DNA from: Oppiella nova
Taxonomy: Eukaryota > Arthropoda > Arachnida > Sarcoptiformes > Oppiidae
Direction of reading: 5' to 3'
Assembly (NCBI GenBank): GCA_905397405.1
Contig: CAJPVJ010000615.1
Coordinates: forward strand, 1,289 to 22,230
Length of the DNA: 20,942 bases
Shown here piece by piece: positions 10,002 through 20,942 of this stretch. Numbering within the stretch: position 1 is the first letter of the stretch; each line of letters begins with the position of its first letter. Made by a program: the position numbers and the translations under genes. The notes under the pieces were generated by a model. That model had not been told where the DNA came from and made no database searches. It saw only the letters and a list, made by a program, of their open reading frames with translations.

Positions 10002-10035
10002 TGAGAGAGAGAGAGAGAGATGAACAAAAGGGACT
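10002..10035 (+). repeat. (GA)n microsatellite plus a 15-bp flank shared with the intron hairpin loop
   Basis: TGAGAGA... followed by TGAACAAAAGGGACT. The reverse complement of the whole stretch matches 6304-6334, at the centre-to-right-arm boundary of the intronic inverted repeat. This suggests the microsatellite and its flank belong to one dispersed repeat. Confidence 0.6.
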
Positions 10036-11132
10036 AGATTACAGAGAGAAACATAATTATGCACTTTATTTATACGTCAAAATCACATTTTGCTAAACAC
10101 TAACTCTCACTGTTTTGTCACTAATAAGGGCATTGAGTTAACGGATTGGGAGGACTGGGAGGAACGGGTGGAGTGCGAGGAGATTACGGTTTTTTTTGGT
10201 GAAATAATTTTTTAAAACGACTAAAATTCTAGTCCCGCGAGACATCCGATAGCAAACTGTTGTGTCTCTCTCGTTGTGTTTATGCCCTAAAATTTTTGAA
10301 ACTTATTTCTATATATTTTGTGAAACGAAAACTGACTGTTCAGTGTGTTTTAAAAACGAGAAAATTAAATTACAAATCAATTCATATGTAAAGAACACAT
10401 ACTTTTGTATAAAAAATTCTTAAAATAAAAAAATAAATAAACTGAATATTTGATTTAACAAAAATGAAAAGTTATTTCAACTCTCGGGAATATCCAGAAA
10501 ATGAGAAAGTACAGTCAAATCTCATATTATGATACAATAAGATATTAGCTATCATTTAATGAGAAATATAATGAAATATTATATGGATTTACAGCAAAAT
10601 CATATAACTTTGTGCCCTATTTCATGACATTATTTGAATGGCGAGATAATCTTTATAATAGTTTTATATATTTTAATATCCATTTCGAAACATAAAAGCC
10701 AAACACAACACAGAGATATAGTGGGAGTTAAAATGGATTTGAGCCTATTTTTTGTGTAAATCACATCTCAAGTAAGTGATGAAAATTTATTTGATAGGTT
10801 CGGATGGGGAGCGACTGGTGCACAGAGCGCTGGTATGTATGCTATGCTGTTAAGAGAAAAAATTTCTTCGTCGCGAAAGTACTTATTTTGATGATCTCTC
10901 ACACGTTGGATGTGATGGTAAATCCTGTCAACTCATCAATCGATCGACTCATTTGTTTTATCTAAAACTCTGTGTTTCTTTCAGTGAAACTACTGTATAG
11001 TCAGTCGTGTAATAGTGTTGCGAAAAAACGTGGGGAACAGAGAAAATCTATTCTCAATCCTATCCGCTAATAGTCACTCAGTTTTCTTCATTCAGCGTTC
11101 AGTCGCTTACGGTCTCAGCGAAGACTTCGTTC
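10036..11132. other. intergenic; no gene recognised
   Basis: Mostly AT-rich. A short GC-richer patch at 10798-10832 is bounded by AG and GTATGT, so it has the look of a micro-exon, but no family is recognisable in 11 codons. The stretch 11015-11132 continues leftward the open frame that enters repeat X copy 2. Confidence 0.4.
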
Positions 11133-11390
11133 AGCAAAAATGTTTCGCTAAAAACCATGTCTTTACGTTTGATCCCATAGTCGCTGTCTTGGATATCTTG
11201 GATATTTCACTCTTACCAGAATCTTCTGATAAAAATAATTTGTGTCATTATTTTATACCCCGCTCAAGTTTAATCAATCAAAAATTATCATAATATGACA
11301 ATTGAAATTGAAACACTGAAACTTAAATTAAATTCTTAACTATAAATAAAAGACTATTTTTACTTGAATTAATAGGTCAGGAATTTGTCA
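11133..11390 (+). repeat. repeat X, copy 2, with a short conserved open frame
   Basis: This is the reverse-orientation partner of 3044-3309. An open frame from about 11015 to the TAA at 11291-11293 runs through it (containing VFTFDPIVAVLDILDISLLP), and AATAAA lies about 50 nt later at 11345-11350. The arrangement resembles the 3' end of a transcript (last codons, stop, poly(A) signal). I do not recognise the protein. Confidence 0.85.
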
Positions 11391-11801
11391 TAATTTCAAA
11401 CACAAGAATTGTCAAACAATTGGAAAGTACGTCCAATTTTTATATCAACAAAATATACTGGTTTTTAATTAAAGAGATATTTACGTCGACCATATATTTA
11501 TTTAATATAAGAGGCTGTTATACCACTACAAAAGACATGACCACTAAATTATAAGAATCAATTCCCTGAACACATCCAGAGGTTAGGACAATAAAATGTC
11601 GGACACGGACTCAAAATTCAATTTCAAATCATTATTGCATTCATTGCTATAAATAAAGTTTCAAATCTTTTGTTTTGTGTATTATTTTCAGCTGTTTTTA
11701 TCGCACATTTAAATGAAACGTTTATTTTTGTTAGTTTTTCTTAAACGAGAAAATAATAGTCTACTTAAAAAACTTAATCAAAACATTAGATCCGTTTCGA
11801 T
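11391..11801 (+). repeat. repeat Z, copy 2 (direct repeat of 3796-4220)
   Basis: 411 bp, about 96% identical to copy 1 by eye. Here it directly abuts repeat X, whereas in the first locus X and Z are separated by 176 bp of transposon arm and a 309-bp spacer. The sequence diverges from copy 1 immediately after TCCGTTTCGAT. Confidence 0.85.
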
Positions 11802-14800
11802 AGTTTGTAATTAAGTTTTTTTTGTGTCGCTTTACCGTTGATTACGTAATGAAATGATTAAAAAATAACATGAATCGCTATGAAAGGGTCGACCAGAATA
11901 TATCTACAGGAAAAGCAAAACCCGAAAATCTAACTAAAAAATACTTGAATGAGATTTGATAGTTATGTGACACCAGTGTTACAGGAATGGGAGGATTGAG
12001 ACATGAATTTAGCGCGACAACAGTCAACCCTACATACGATTATTTCTGTAATTAATGTATTGATTTGAATATATTTAACGCAAACATCACCATTCATTGA
12101 CAGTAATTTATTAAATTCATTATATATGCCTAAATTGCTGCAAATAAGCCCTAAGAATAACAAACTGTCTTATATTCTGTACATTCTGTTAGTTCACTAT
12201 AGAGAGTGATAGGATGTAGTCATACGAGAGAATAGTAGGAAAATACATAGAAATACACTAATAGTGAGTGAGTATACTAATAAAGAGATGAGAGCAGAGA
12301 AAAGGCAACTAATGAAGTGATAGGCTATGAATGGGAGAGAGAAAAGTATAGTCAGAGTGAGTATTGAATGTATAGACGAGTTGTGAGTTCACAATAAGGA
12401 AAACGAAAAAACAGTTATCATGTGCACTGACATCAAGAGGAATGGTATGTTTGGTAACTAATTCTTTGCCGGGGATTCATTAGTGCCCTCACCATCCAAA
12501 TCAGTGGATTCCGCGATCTCTTTCCACTCCCTTTTAGTTGTCTTTTCTTTATTACTGTAGACATGGGTCTCAACACTCTATTCGCTATTACTTTTTTGGC
12601 CATACGTTGAACGCTCGCTATAATACACTACAAATGGTGTGATATACTGGCGTACAATAAATATCATACCCTAACTGTACAGGATATAAAAGCATATTTA
12701 TTTCTATTTATTTCTATAATAGCCATAGTTTTGTAGGTCATGTAACAGTTAATACATTAACTATAATTAATAGATAGCTAGAGTACATGGTATGCACTCC
12801 TTTATCCACTCCATTCCCTTTTGACACAAACTTTTTCACATCATTTCACATTTGCTCTCTTTTTTGCTGTTTTGTTTTGTACTCTCATTTTTATCCACAC
12901 TTTTATTCACAACTCATTCACTCATCTCTGGCCCTAAATTAACGGCCGAATAGATTCCGACACCAAATTAGTCCAACATTTTTACTCATCTAACGATTCG
13001 AGTCATAAGTATTTCATTATTTTCTATGCCATCACTTGGAGTGTATGTCCACTCGAGACGACTCCTGTATGCTATCCATTGGTGTTGTTATCCGCTGACA
13101 CAATAGGTCTGTTGTATTTGTAAAAGACTTTTTTGGTGAACACTTTTTAAAAACTTTTTTCTCTCTCCAATCCAATGATAGCATACAAAAAGTTTTTGTT
13201 ATTTCTTTGTCGGCTACCACTCATTGAAACTCATTATCTCTTTTTTCTTTGCGCTAAACTCGTGTCGTTTTCGAGCCATTCTTCCGGTTCTTAAAAATAA
13301 TGGCAAGTCTTTAGAGGGGAAAGGTATCATCAAATGAGTGCTACGAGATTAGTGTCAAAATTGCATTACATTTATAGCGAGAACACACATGTAATATACG
13401 ATAAATAATAATCACTTTATTTTCACGTCAAATGTAATTCAAATGTTGTGTGTTTTCGTAAAGCATTTTCAAAAACTTGTAATTGGATTAAATTATCATA
13501 TTTTTCGTCTCATTTTTATTGCATTTATTTAAATTGATTGCAAACTATAAACTCTTTTACACATTATTTAAAGTCAAAACTATAATTCATAACAAGTGTT
13601 GACTTTATGTTTTGATATTATATTAATGAGAAGAGATTAATATAAATTGTGATGCCTTTTCAAGACATGTAATACTGATGAGCTCCGGGAGAATGGGGAG
13701 GGTAGATATCAAGAGACTCAAGTCATAACAAATAGTTAGTCATATTTAATTAGATTTGAAATTCAGGGCACAAAAACTAAATTTTCTTATGTGAGATACT
13801 AGATAAATAATAACAAATATGCAATTTGTCATATACACAAATGTTTAGCTAAAAATAGACAAATATAAAACTTCTTAAATTAAGTTTAATTAATACATAA
13901 AGTATTATAAATATTATATTAATGGTTTTTATTAATAATATTTTCAATGTTTCTAATAAATCATTTTTAGTATACTAATTTATTTTATTAAATACACAAT
14001 GAATTTTGAATCTTGCTATTGTTTTTATTGCTCAATTTGTTTATAAAAAAATCTAAATAAATAAATTAAACATAAAAACTTGATGGCACTAAATATAACT
14101 CATTCAGTTGTACAATACATTCAAGTGATTCACAAAAAAGGACTTAAAAGAGTAGTAAAATGTGAACAACTTTTTCCCAACAAAAACAAAGACATTACTG
14201 TATTTTCTGCTAAAAGAAAACTTTAATCAAAAAAGAAAACAATAAAATTCTTGCGCTATAAATATAATGTTTAAAAGTCTATATAAAACTAATGTTTAAT
14301 GTAATAATAAAAGTTAAAAACCATTCTCTAAATACACAGTGAAATTACAGGCAAAAATCAAATAAAAGTATTTGTCTACACAGATAGGGAACAGTAGTTT
14401 AGGATCATAATAAAGAGACTGATATTTAGCTTTTTCTGGAAGTCAAGAGTTGTTTTGTGACTCCCTTTCCATATGTGAGCGAAAAAAGTCATTAAATGTA
14501 AAGTAGAATAGAGTTGAGAACATAAACAACAAAATAATATCTAAACTCCTATTACAGCGATTGCTTTCACTAAATGACAATAATTTCCACTGAATTTGCT
14601 TTTAAAGAATAAGAAAGTAACTTCAGTCACAGAATAACTTAAATCACAATAAGTTTTCTGTTTATAAGTAAAAATTTATGATATATAATATACTCAAGTA
14701 TACACCGAGACATATTTTACAAGATCTACCAATAGCCTATTCCTATAGAATCCAGTATACTTTAATAGATTTCTAGCAATACTGTATAGAGATTTCTATT

Positions 14801-16197
14801 ATTTTTAATACAGTTTCCAGAATAACATAAGAAAAATAGTGAATTGCTTTAAAGGGAAAAACAACAATATTTTTGATGTGAAATCATGCGAACAAATTCT
14901 GGGCCGCAATCGGACTGCTCTGTCACAGAGAGACACAACATATAACTTATATCTGAAATTCATTCCCTAATAGAGAGTATATCTCAATGTCTGAACACAG
15001 AGTATACCAATGGATACGAGCCCTAAAAGCCAGTGAATCCGACGATAAAAACAGACGTTTGAGTTCTTTCACTACGAGGAGAGAGACATTAGATCTCTAT
15101 CTTTGTGTCTATCAATACATTTGTATTATAAGTACTGCGCCTATGGATGGGAAAGGGAGAGAGGGCTTGGAATTAAGTATCCGTTGGGACGATAGTGTGT
15201 TATGTATGACATAACAGCGCCTTTTGGTAACAGCAGTCGAAAGACAATCCTGAGTCAGTACTGAGGGCTAAGAGATGGGAGGGATAGACGATAGCGAGAG
15301 TGAGTCCTACTTTTAGTCAGCGTCTAAGTCCGTGTGTTGTATAGTCATATCCAGGGCTAACGTACCGCTACTACTCATCCTACCATTCCCGCCGTTAAGG
15401 CATTAATAATGAATAAATCTCTGGACAGGGATTGCAATCCTATCGTATGAGAGTGAGAGGAACTCCATTCGCTGTTGTGATGAGTAATACACGGCATTAA
15501 AGCTAACTGTGCGGCACTCTTATGGTTAATAGTAATTTAGTTTTACTCGTAGTTATTGGCGCACATATTATATGTATATATATTTTTTGAGGCAAATTAT
15601 ATTTACCGTTATTAGGATTGTTACTCCGATATAATAGGCCATTCCCTATGCTCTACTATGTACTCAGCATCCATAACGCATAACAGTGCGCTCTAACCTA
15701 CCAGCGCTCATACAACCGATGTTTTCGGCACTGATGTGACGATAAGTATGGTATGACTACCGGGGCTATAGATATAGCACTTATAAAACACGCGATTAAA
15801 TAATGAAAATTACTTTTTTGGAAAGTGGTTGGGAAGTTAGGGGTCAGTCATCTCTGGCTCACTACCGTTCCCCTCGTCATGTAATAGCGCTGTATATGAA
15901 GTGTTTTATTATTCTAATTTATCGCACCGTCTGATCGTCGGTTCCCTTCGCACAGGCAGTCGGCAATAATCTGCACCTGAGTTCAGCACTCGATTGTCTC
16001 ATCAGATTTATCGCACCAATTCTGGGTGAAAAAAACAACTCAACTCTCCGAGTATACAACAGTAGTGTTACTATCAGTTTGGGTGAACTATTGCTATTGA
16101 ATTTCAATTTAGTTTACGACTTGTGTTCCACTAATTTGAATATATATTATATGAGATGCAATAGAAATAAAAGTTAAAAAAGAGATTTTCAATACAC

Positions 16198-16199
<2 letters not shown>
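11802..16199. other. long gene-poor stretch
   Basis: No exon could be supported. Purine-rich DNA spans about 12190-12420 and 15240-15310. A pyrimidine-rich run spans about 12790-12930. A GC-richer patch at 12433-12603 has two overlapping minus-strand open frames of 56 and 39 residues with no recognisable domain. Frames at 13032-13220, 14987-15214 and 15919-16107 have no motifs and are probably chance. Confidence 0.4.

Positions 16200-16241
<42 letters not shown>
16200..16241 (+). repeat. (GA)n microsatellite
   Basis: About 42 bp of GA repeats with one AAG interruption near 16233. Confidence 0.9.
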
Positions 16242-17453
16242 TTTAGTAGTTATATTAACTTAAAAATATAGTTAGAATTATACATTGAAAATGTAGATTT
16301 ATTTTTATATCTATTTTGTAAACTTTATGTTTATATTTTATTTAAAGTTTAATAATCTAAAGTGATAAATGTAAAAATTACTGTACAGTATACGCTAGTA
16401 ATTTCTTAATGCAATTAACAAACAATAATTTATAACACACAACTTTTGAGTATACTAGTATACAATAAATATTTGCTCACAATTCTTGTAGACAATAACA
16501 CATAATTAATGAAATTACTTTGTCATTACAATAAAAGCTTTTCTCTTAGCATTAATAACAATAATAATAGCTCTTAATCATAACAATCATAATCTGTCTC
16601 ACTCTTTAAGGCTAGAGATTATTATTTTGTATAAAAATAATTCTATCAATCATTGAATTGTTGGGAGAGAAGTGTTAAGTAAATAAACTATTTTTTCGTG
16701 TATGAAAGCGGATTTTAAGTGCCATAGTGCCTGTTATTTTACTAATTGAATGGGTATTAATGGGAAGTTTTTTGTGTTGTAAATGCCAGACTATATTGTC
16801 TCGTAAATAACAAACATATTTCAAGTGTCGGACAAACATCTGTATAATCCTTATGCAGATCTCACGCATATAAACACAACCATTCAATGCATGTCTTATG
16901 AATAATAGACTCGTTTTCCTATTGATTCATTGATTTGTCGCTTATTTTCATATATATTATTTGCTCCCGTTTTCTGTCAATTACTTATTAATTGGACTAC
17001 AAATCTATTATAAATATCGATCCAATTAGGTAAATTATTCACAACATATTGTTTAATCAATATATTACTACTTTATATACAATCAAAATAATGTAAGATT
17101 TAGTATAATTAAATATTTACGTATAAAACATAACAAAGAATTTTTGAATAAATTATTTATAAATTGTTTGGTTTTTTAATGAGAAGTTTTCTTGGAAATC
17201 ATAGATTAGATTCTCTAAGCATTTGTCAGATTTACATTATATTGTATTATATTCTGGTCTCTAATGATCAAAATCATTGAATAATTAGGTATGGGATACA
17301 GCGCTATAGTGTGGGCATGATAGTTAGCCCTTAACTGGCTTTGGTTTGGTTACCCCTCATCTTATAACTACCTAAACCTCTTTGGAGAGAAAACTCCAAA
17401 AATACGTCTATTGAAGCACTGCTTAACTGGAATTAAAGCCAGTATTATATGAC

Positions 17454-17460
<7 letters not shown>
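16242..17460. other. AT-rich intergenic DNA
   Basis: No gene is visible. It contains a 14-bp perfect palindrome GTATACTAGTATAC near 16450, which is notable only as a short symmetric site in a TA-rich background. Confidence 0.4.

Positions 17461-17502
<42 letters not shown>
17461..17502 (+). repeat. (GA)n microsatellite
   Basis: About 42 bp of uninterrupted GA repeats. Minus-strand frames through it translate as Leu-Ser runs and are not genes. Confidence 0.95.
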
Positions 17503-17505
<3 letters not shown>

Positions 17506-19666
17506 CAGAAATCTGGACTTCGCGGATAAGAAATTAATTAAAACCGAAAAACTTTCAATAACGTGTAAATACAGTAAACACTCATTTGTGGTATCAGTTA
17601 TTGTCAAACATAGTCAAAAACAAATCACATATTTTACACAAAGCAAATAATACCATACAATACTTTATATAAATTAGAAATCTATAGAATAATTACAGAT
17701 TTGTTTGAAATAATGCAATCATACTGTGAATACAAATGACAAGTTTGAGTGTAAGTGTGCATAACATGCATAATAAGGAGCGGCACTAATTGAAAGCCAA
17801 ATGATTTAACACATGGAAACACAGTTTGAAGAGCTGAGTGAAGTTTTTTGTGCCGATTCTCTAATACATCTTATATTCATACAAATGAATTGATTATAAA
17901 ATGTCAGAAACAAAATCAAATCTGAATTCACGGCGAGAGTATGGTATGGATGTGACTGCAAGTCACTACTGTTTTAACACTTTTATCACTAGAGAAGTGC
18001 ACTTTTAATTAAATCAATGCCTTTGCCTAACACGACCCCAATCGTGAAACACCCCTCCCGTTCCCACCTACCAGTGTGTCACTCGAATTGAATCTGTCAT
18101 TTGAAATGCTATTCAAATGGGAATAGCTGTTTTGTAACTTAAATTAAATAAGAGCTTAACATAAAAATAATTTTAATGAAAAACTTTTTTATATCTTATA
18201 TTTAATTTCATTTACTTTTATGTTATGTTTTACTCGACTCTCATATAAAAAGATACAATATTTGAAAATATATTAATTTTGTCTTTTAATTAAAAACTTA
18301 TTTTTTGGTTCAGATTAAGACATATATTTACTTTGTTTTTAATATGCCTAATATATGAAATAATATGAATTGTGTTTTTATTAGTATAAATTATTAGCAA
18401 AATAAATAGTTTGCGAGAATATGCTATTTTAATGAATATTTTTATGTATTTAATTGTAAAAACTTTCAGTATTAACATAATAATAACTTGATCATTAATA
18501 TAATTATAAATGAGTGAAATATTTTTCATATGATACTCTCAAATGATATGAAAGTTTGCAAATATTTTGCGCAAACATAAATATAATATTAATTCTGTGT
18601 AAAGTCTCGAAAAGTTTTTTTAATAACTTCTTTATTAACTCGTAAAGGACTTGAATTGTTGTGTGATTTTTGAATGAAAACTGATCTCATACTTCATTAT
18701 CACAGGTTGTGTTCACTACTGGAGAGAAATTATTTAAAAACATATATATATTTGTCAAGAACTGAATGTTTCATATGATTGATGACCACCAATACGATGA
18801 AGAATTTTTTGCCATATATTGCTCGCAAACAATACATATTTTTATTAAACACTATTAGACTCGCATTTATTATTATTACTATGAATATTTGATAGGCCTG
18901 TGTCGGTGGCACTGGTATGTTATGGTGACACTCACTCGTCAATTCAATAGAGTTGTCTTGTTAGTCAATATTGATGTCATTTTAATGCAAAATAAATGTT
19001 CCCTTTTTTGTCTATACATTCATATCCCACCATAAATTGAAAATACAACACAAACTATAATAACTTTGATAATAGATTCCTTAATAGACTTATTAGTAAA
19101 GCGTTTGAAATACTGATTGATCTATAATTTGATGTTTGTTTCACTATAAGAGATAATAATATGTTTTTTGTCTCTTTAACTACAAACGAATCAATACTTA
19201 ATTATTATTTTATAGACTATTATTGCAAATACAGTATAATATATTAAATATTTATATTTATACAGTAAAACGTCGATAAATGCTAGTCTATTAAATAGAC
19301 TCTATTTAACAAAAATAATTATCTCATTTGACAAAAATATTATAACTAATTTTTAGTTAAACTGAGAAATGTCTTAATAATAACTTCATTAATATTATTT
19401 ATTGGTGCCATTTATCTAATGATTTTACTAAATATATCAAAACTTAATAATATTTTTTGATTAACATTTGCTATACGTTTCTATGATTGTCTATTTATTT
19501 TATAACAAAAATTGATTAAAACTCAAAAATAAGTCATTTGTTGTTTATATGAAGAAACGATTCGTTATAAATGTTTACTTCAGAAAAGGTTTCTCTAATT
19601 TAAGGCTAAAAGTTATATAAAATGCTATTATTATTGGCTGTTTGTGTCGATTGGATGCTACGACTG

Positions 19667-19668
<2 letters not shown>
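17503..19668. other. AT-rich intergenic DNA
   Basis: No supported features. Open frames at 18290-18529 and 18730-18942 (minus) are rich in Ile, Asn and Lys, as expected from AT-rich noncoding DNA. A small hairpin (CATTTGAA, a 6-nt loop, then TTCAAATG) lies near 18099-18120. Confidence 0.4.

Positions 19669-19698
<30 letters not shown>
19669..19698 (+). repeat. (GA)n microsatellite
   Basis: About 30 bp of GA repeats. Confidence 0.9.
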
Positions 19699-19701
<3 letters not shown>

Positions 19702-20015
19702 CTAAATGCTATAAAATGAAACTCAAATTCCCATTAAATTGATTTTTGGTTTATATGTTGGACTCCATTGCGAACAATATATCATTTCATTATCAGTGTT
19801 GCGATGATTTAGGAAAACGAGTGAACAGTTTGAAAGCCAATAGTTTTAGGTAGGAATAGGCCTAACAGGCTATGAGTGCCAACCATATTATGAGACCTAA
19901 TGTTAAAGCGAAAGGAAAATAAGAAAATAAAAAGAAATTGAGAGAAAGGAAAGCGAAGGATAAAAACAAAAGTATAATAAGAAAAATGCGATGAAATAAT
20001 AGAAATACTTTTGGG
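19699..20015. other. intergenic with a polypurine stretch
   Basis: About 19905-19980 on the plus strand is almost all A and G (AAGGAAAATAAGAAAAT-type sequence). No gene is visible. Confidence 0.5.
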
Positions 20016-20286
20016 CCTAAAAATACTGTTATTAAGTGTTATTCAACGGATTTTGACTTCAAATTAAATTGTCTATGATTTTCAGCCATAAGTGCTAGAA
20101 AGGGGGCATTGTCTGCCAAATGGACAGTTAGATGAATATGAGTCTTAAAANCCTAAAAATACTGTTATTAAGTGTTATTCAACGGATTTTGACTTCAAAT
20201 TAAATTGTCTATGATTTTCAGCCATAAGTGCTAGAAAGGGGGCATTGTCTGCCAAATGGACAGTTAGATGAATATGAGTCTTAAAA
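20016..20286. repeat. exact 135-bp tandem duplication around a single N (assembly join)
   Basis: 20016-20150 and 20152-20286 are identical, from CCTAAAAATACTG to GAGTCTTAAAA, and the only base between them is the N at 20151. Two contig ends that overlap by 135 bp but were scaffolded with a placeholder N would look exactly like this, so one copy is probably not real. Confidence 0.9.
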
Positions 20287-20942
20287 GAATTTGTACATTT
20301 CTCAAACAAATATTAAATTCTTGAAATACACTAAACTTTAGATATGATTAATAAATAAATTTAAAATATTGAAAATAATAGATTATATTATTACAAGAAT
20401 TATAGAATCGATTCATACATTCAAAAGTATAAGAATCGAGTAATCGTGAGATAAACATTAGTTATAGGAATTTATCTCATTTTTTATTTTTGCTCATAAA
20501 ATATAATTTATTTCTATATTCCAGGCATACAGTAAATACTAGCTACAATATTATTAAATTTGTATTGATTTATAAATATTTTGCATATATAAAATTCATA
20601 AATATAGTTCCCAAATTCAGTATAATATGCATTGACAGCAATTTTTATATAATGTAGTCAATCGGTATTAGATGTACATTATAACGAGAATTAAGTGTTA
20701 CTCGGGTTTTAGTCAAAAGCAATATATAAAAGAGAAAAATGTTTGAAATAATTCCCATTTTTGGTCCAATTTTTTTCATTCACCAGTAGTTTTGATGTTT
20801 TATTCTAGACTAGAGTTTTTGCTTACTTTTGATATTTCTGTTTGTTTTTTATGTTTCACTCGTTTTTCTGCAATAATTTTTTTGTGTTTTTGTGCGGTTT
20901 TTGTTTCGTTTAATTTTCTGACATATCATTTATTTATTGAAA
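20287..20942. other. AT-rich right end, no gene seen
   Basis: No coding signal. The last 180 bp is T-rich on the plus strand. Confidence 0.4.

Noticed and set aside
9840-10064. Minus-strand frame rich in Ser and Leu
   Set aside because: It arises from GA-rich DNA around 9840-10020, with no recognisable domain.
10798-10832. Possible 35-bp micro-exon (AG before, GTATGT after) encoding a GWGATG-like peptide reminiscent of serine proteases
   Set aside because: Only 11 codons, no neighbouring exon with other protease motifs, and an AG/GTATGT frame is easy to find by chance.
15919-16107. 62-residue minus-strand frame in a slightly GC-richer patch
   Set aside because: No motif, no splice partners recognised, and length within chance expectation.
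17368-17607. Minus-strand frame with a long Leu-Ser run
   Set aside because: It is the translation of a (GA)n microsatellite.

Overview
The window looks like AT-rich animal nuclear DNA, most likely from an arthropod. Coding information lies in exons that are clearly more GC-rich than their surroundings, separated by GT-AG introns. Long spacers are filled with microsatellites and non-autonomous repeats. The two recognisable genes are a lysosomal-type DNase II and a two-domain immunoglobulin protein of beaten-path-like appearance, a combination that fits a chelicerate or insect. A mite is my guess, but nothing here proves it. I saw no bacterial-style operons, tRNA, rRNA or CRISPR.

Layout. Positions 1-966 (minus) hold the first two exons of an apparently intact DNase II gene that runs off the left edge. 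Positions 1661-2388 (minus) hold a second, roughly 96% similar copy that is broken four ways: the 5' part is missing, there is a 1-bp frameshift, exon 2 has an internal deletion, and there is a stop codon. Positions 2429-3486 hold a small TA-flanked DNA transposon (2429-3025, 32-bp terminal inverted repeats), a 266-bp repeat (X1), and an inverted 176-bp partial copy of the transposon. Positions 3796-4220 hold repeat Z1. X and Z recur side by side at 11133-11801, but there X is in the opposite orientation, which points to an inversion at one locus.

Positions 5178-8931 (plus) encode the three visible exons of a secreted or surface Ig protein: Ig domain 1, a linker with a striking His/Gln-rich tract followed by Ig domain 2, and a short last exon with a hydrophobic C-terminal tail that could be a GPI signal. 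All three splice junctions are phase 1. Its first exon, with the signal peptide, was not found. Intron 1 carries a near-perfect inverted repeat of about 320 bp per arm, with each arm bordered by (CT)n/(GA)n microsatellites.

From 8932 to the right edge (about 12 kb) no convincing gene is visible. It contains GA microsatellites, the second X/Z copy, some polypurine/polypyrimidine stretches, and at 20016-20286 an exact 135-bp duplication around a single N, which is almost certainly an unmerged contig overlap. The two genes have no evident functional link, and their adjacency appears incidental.
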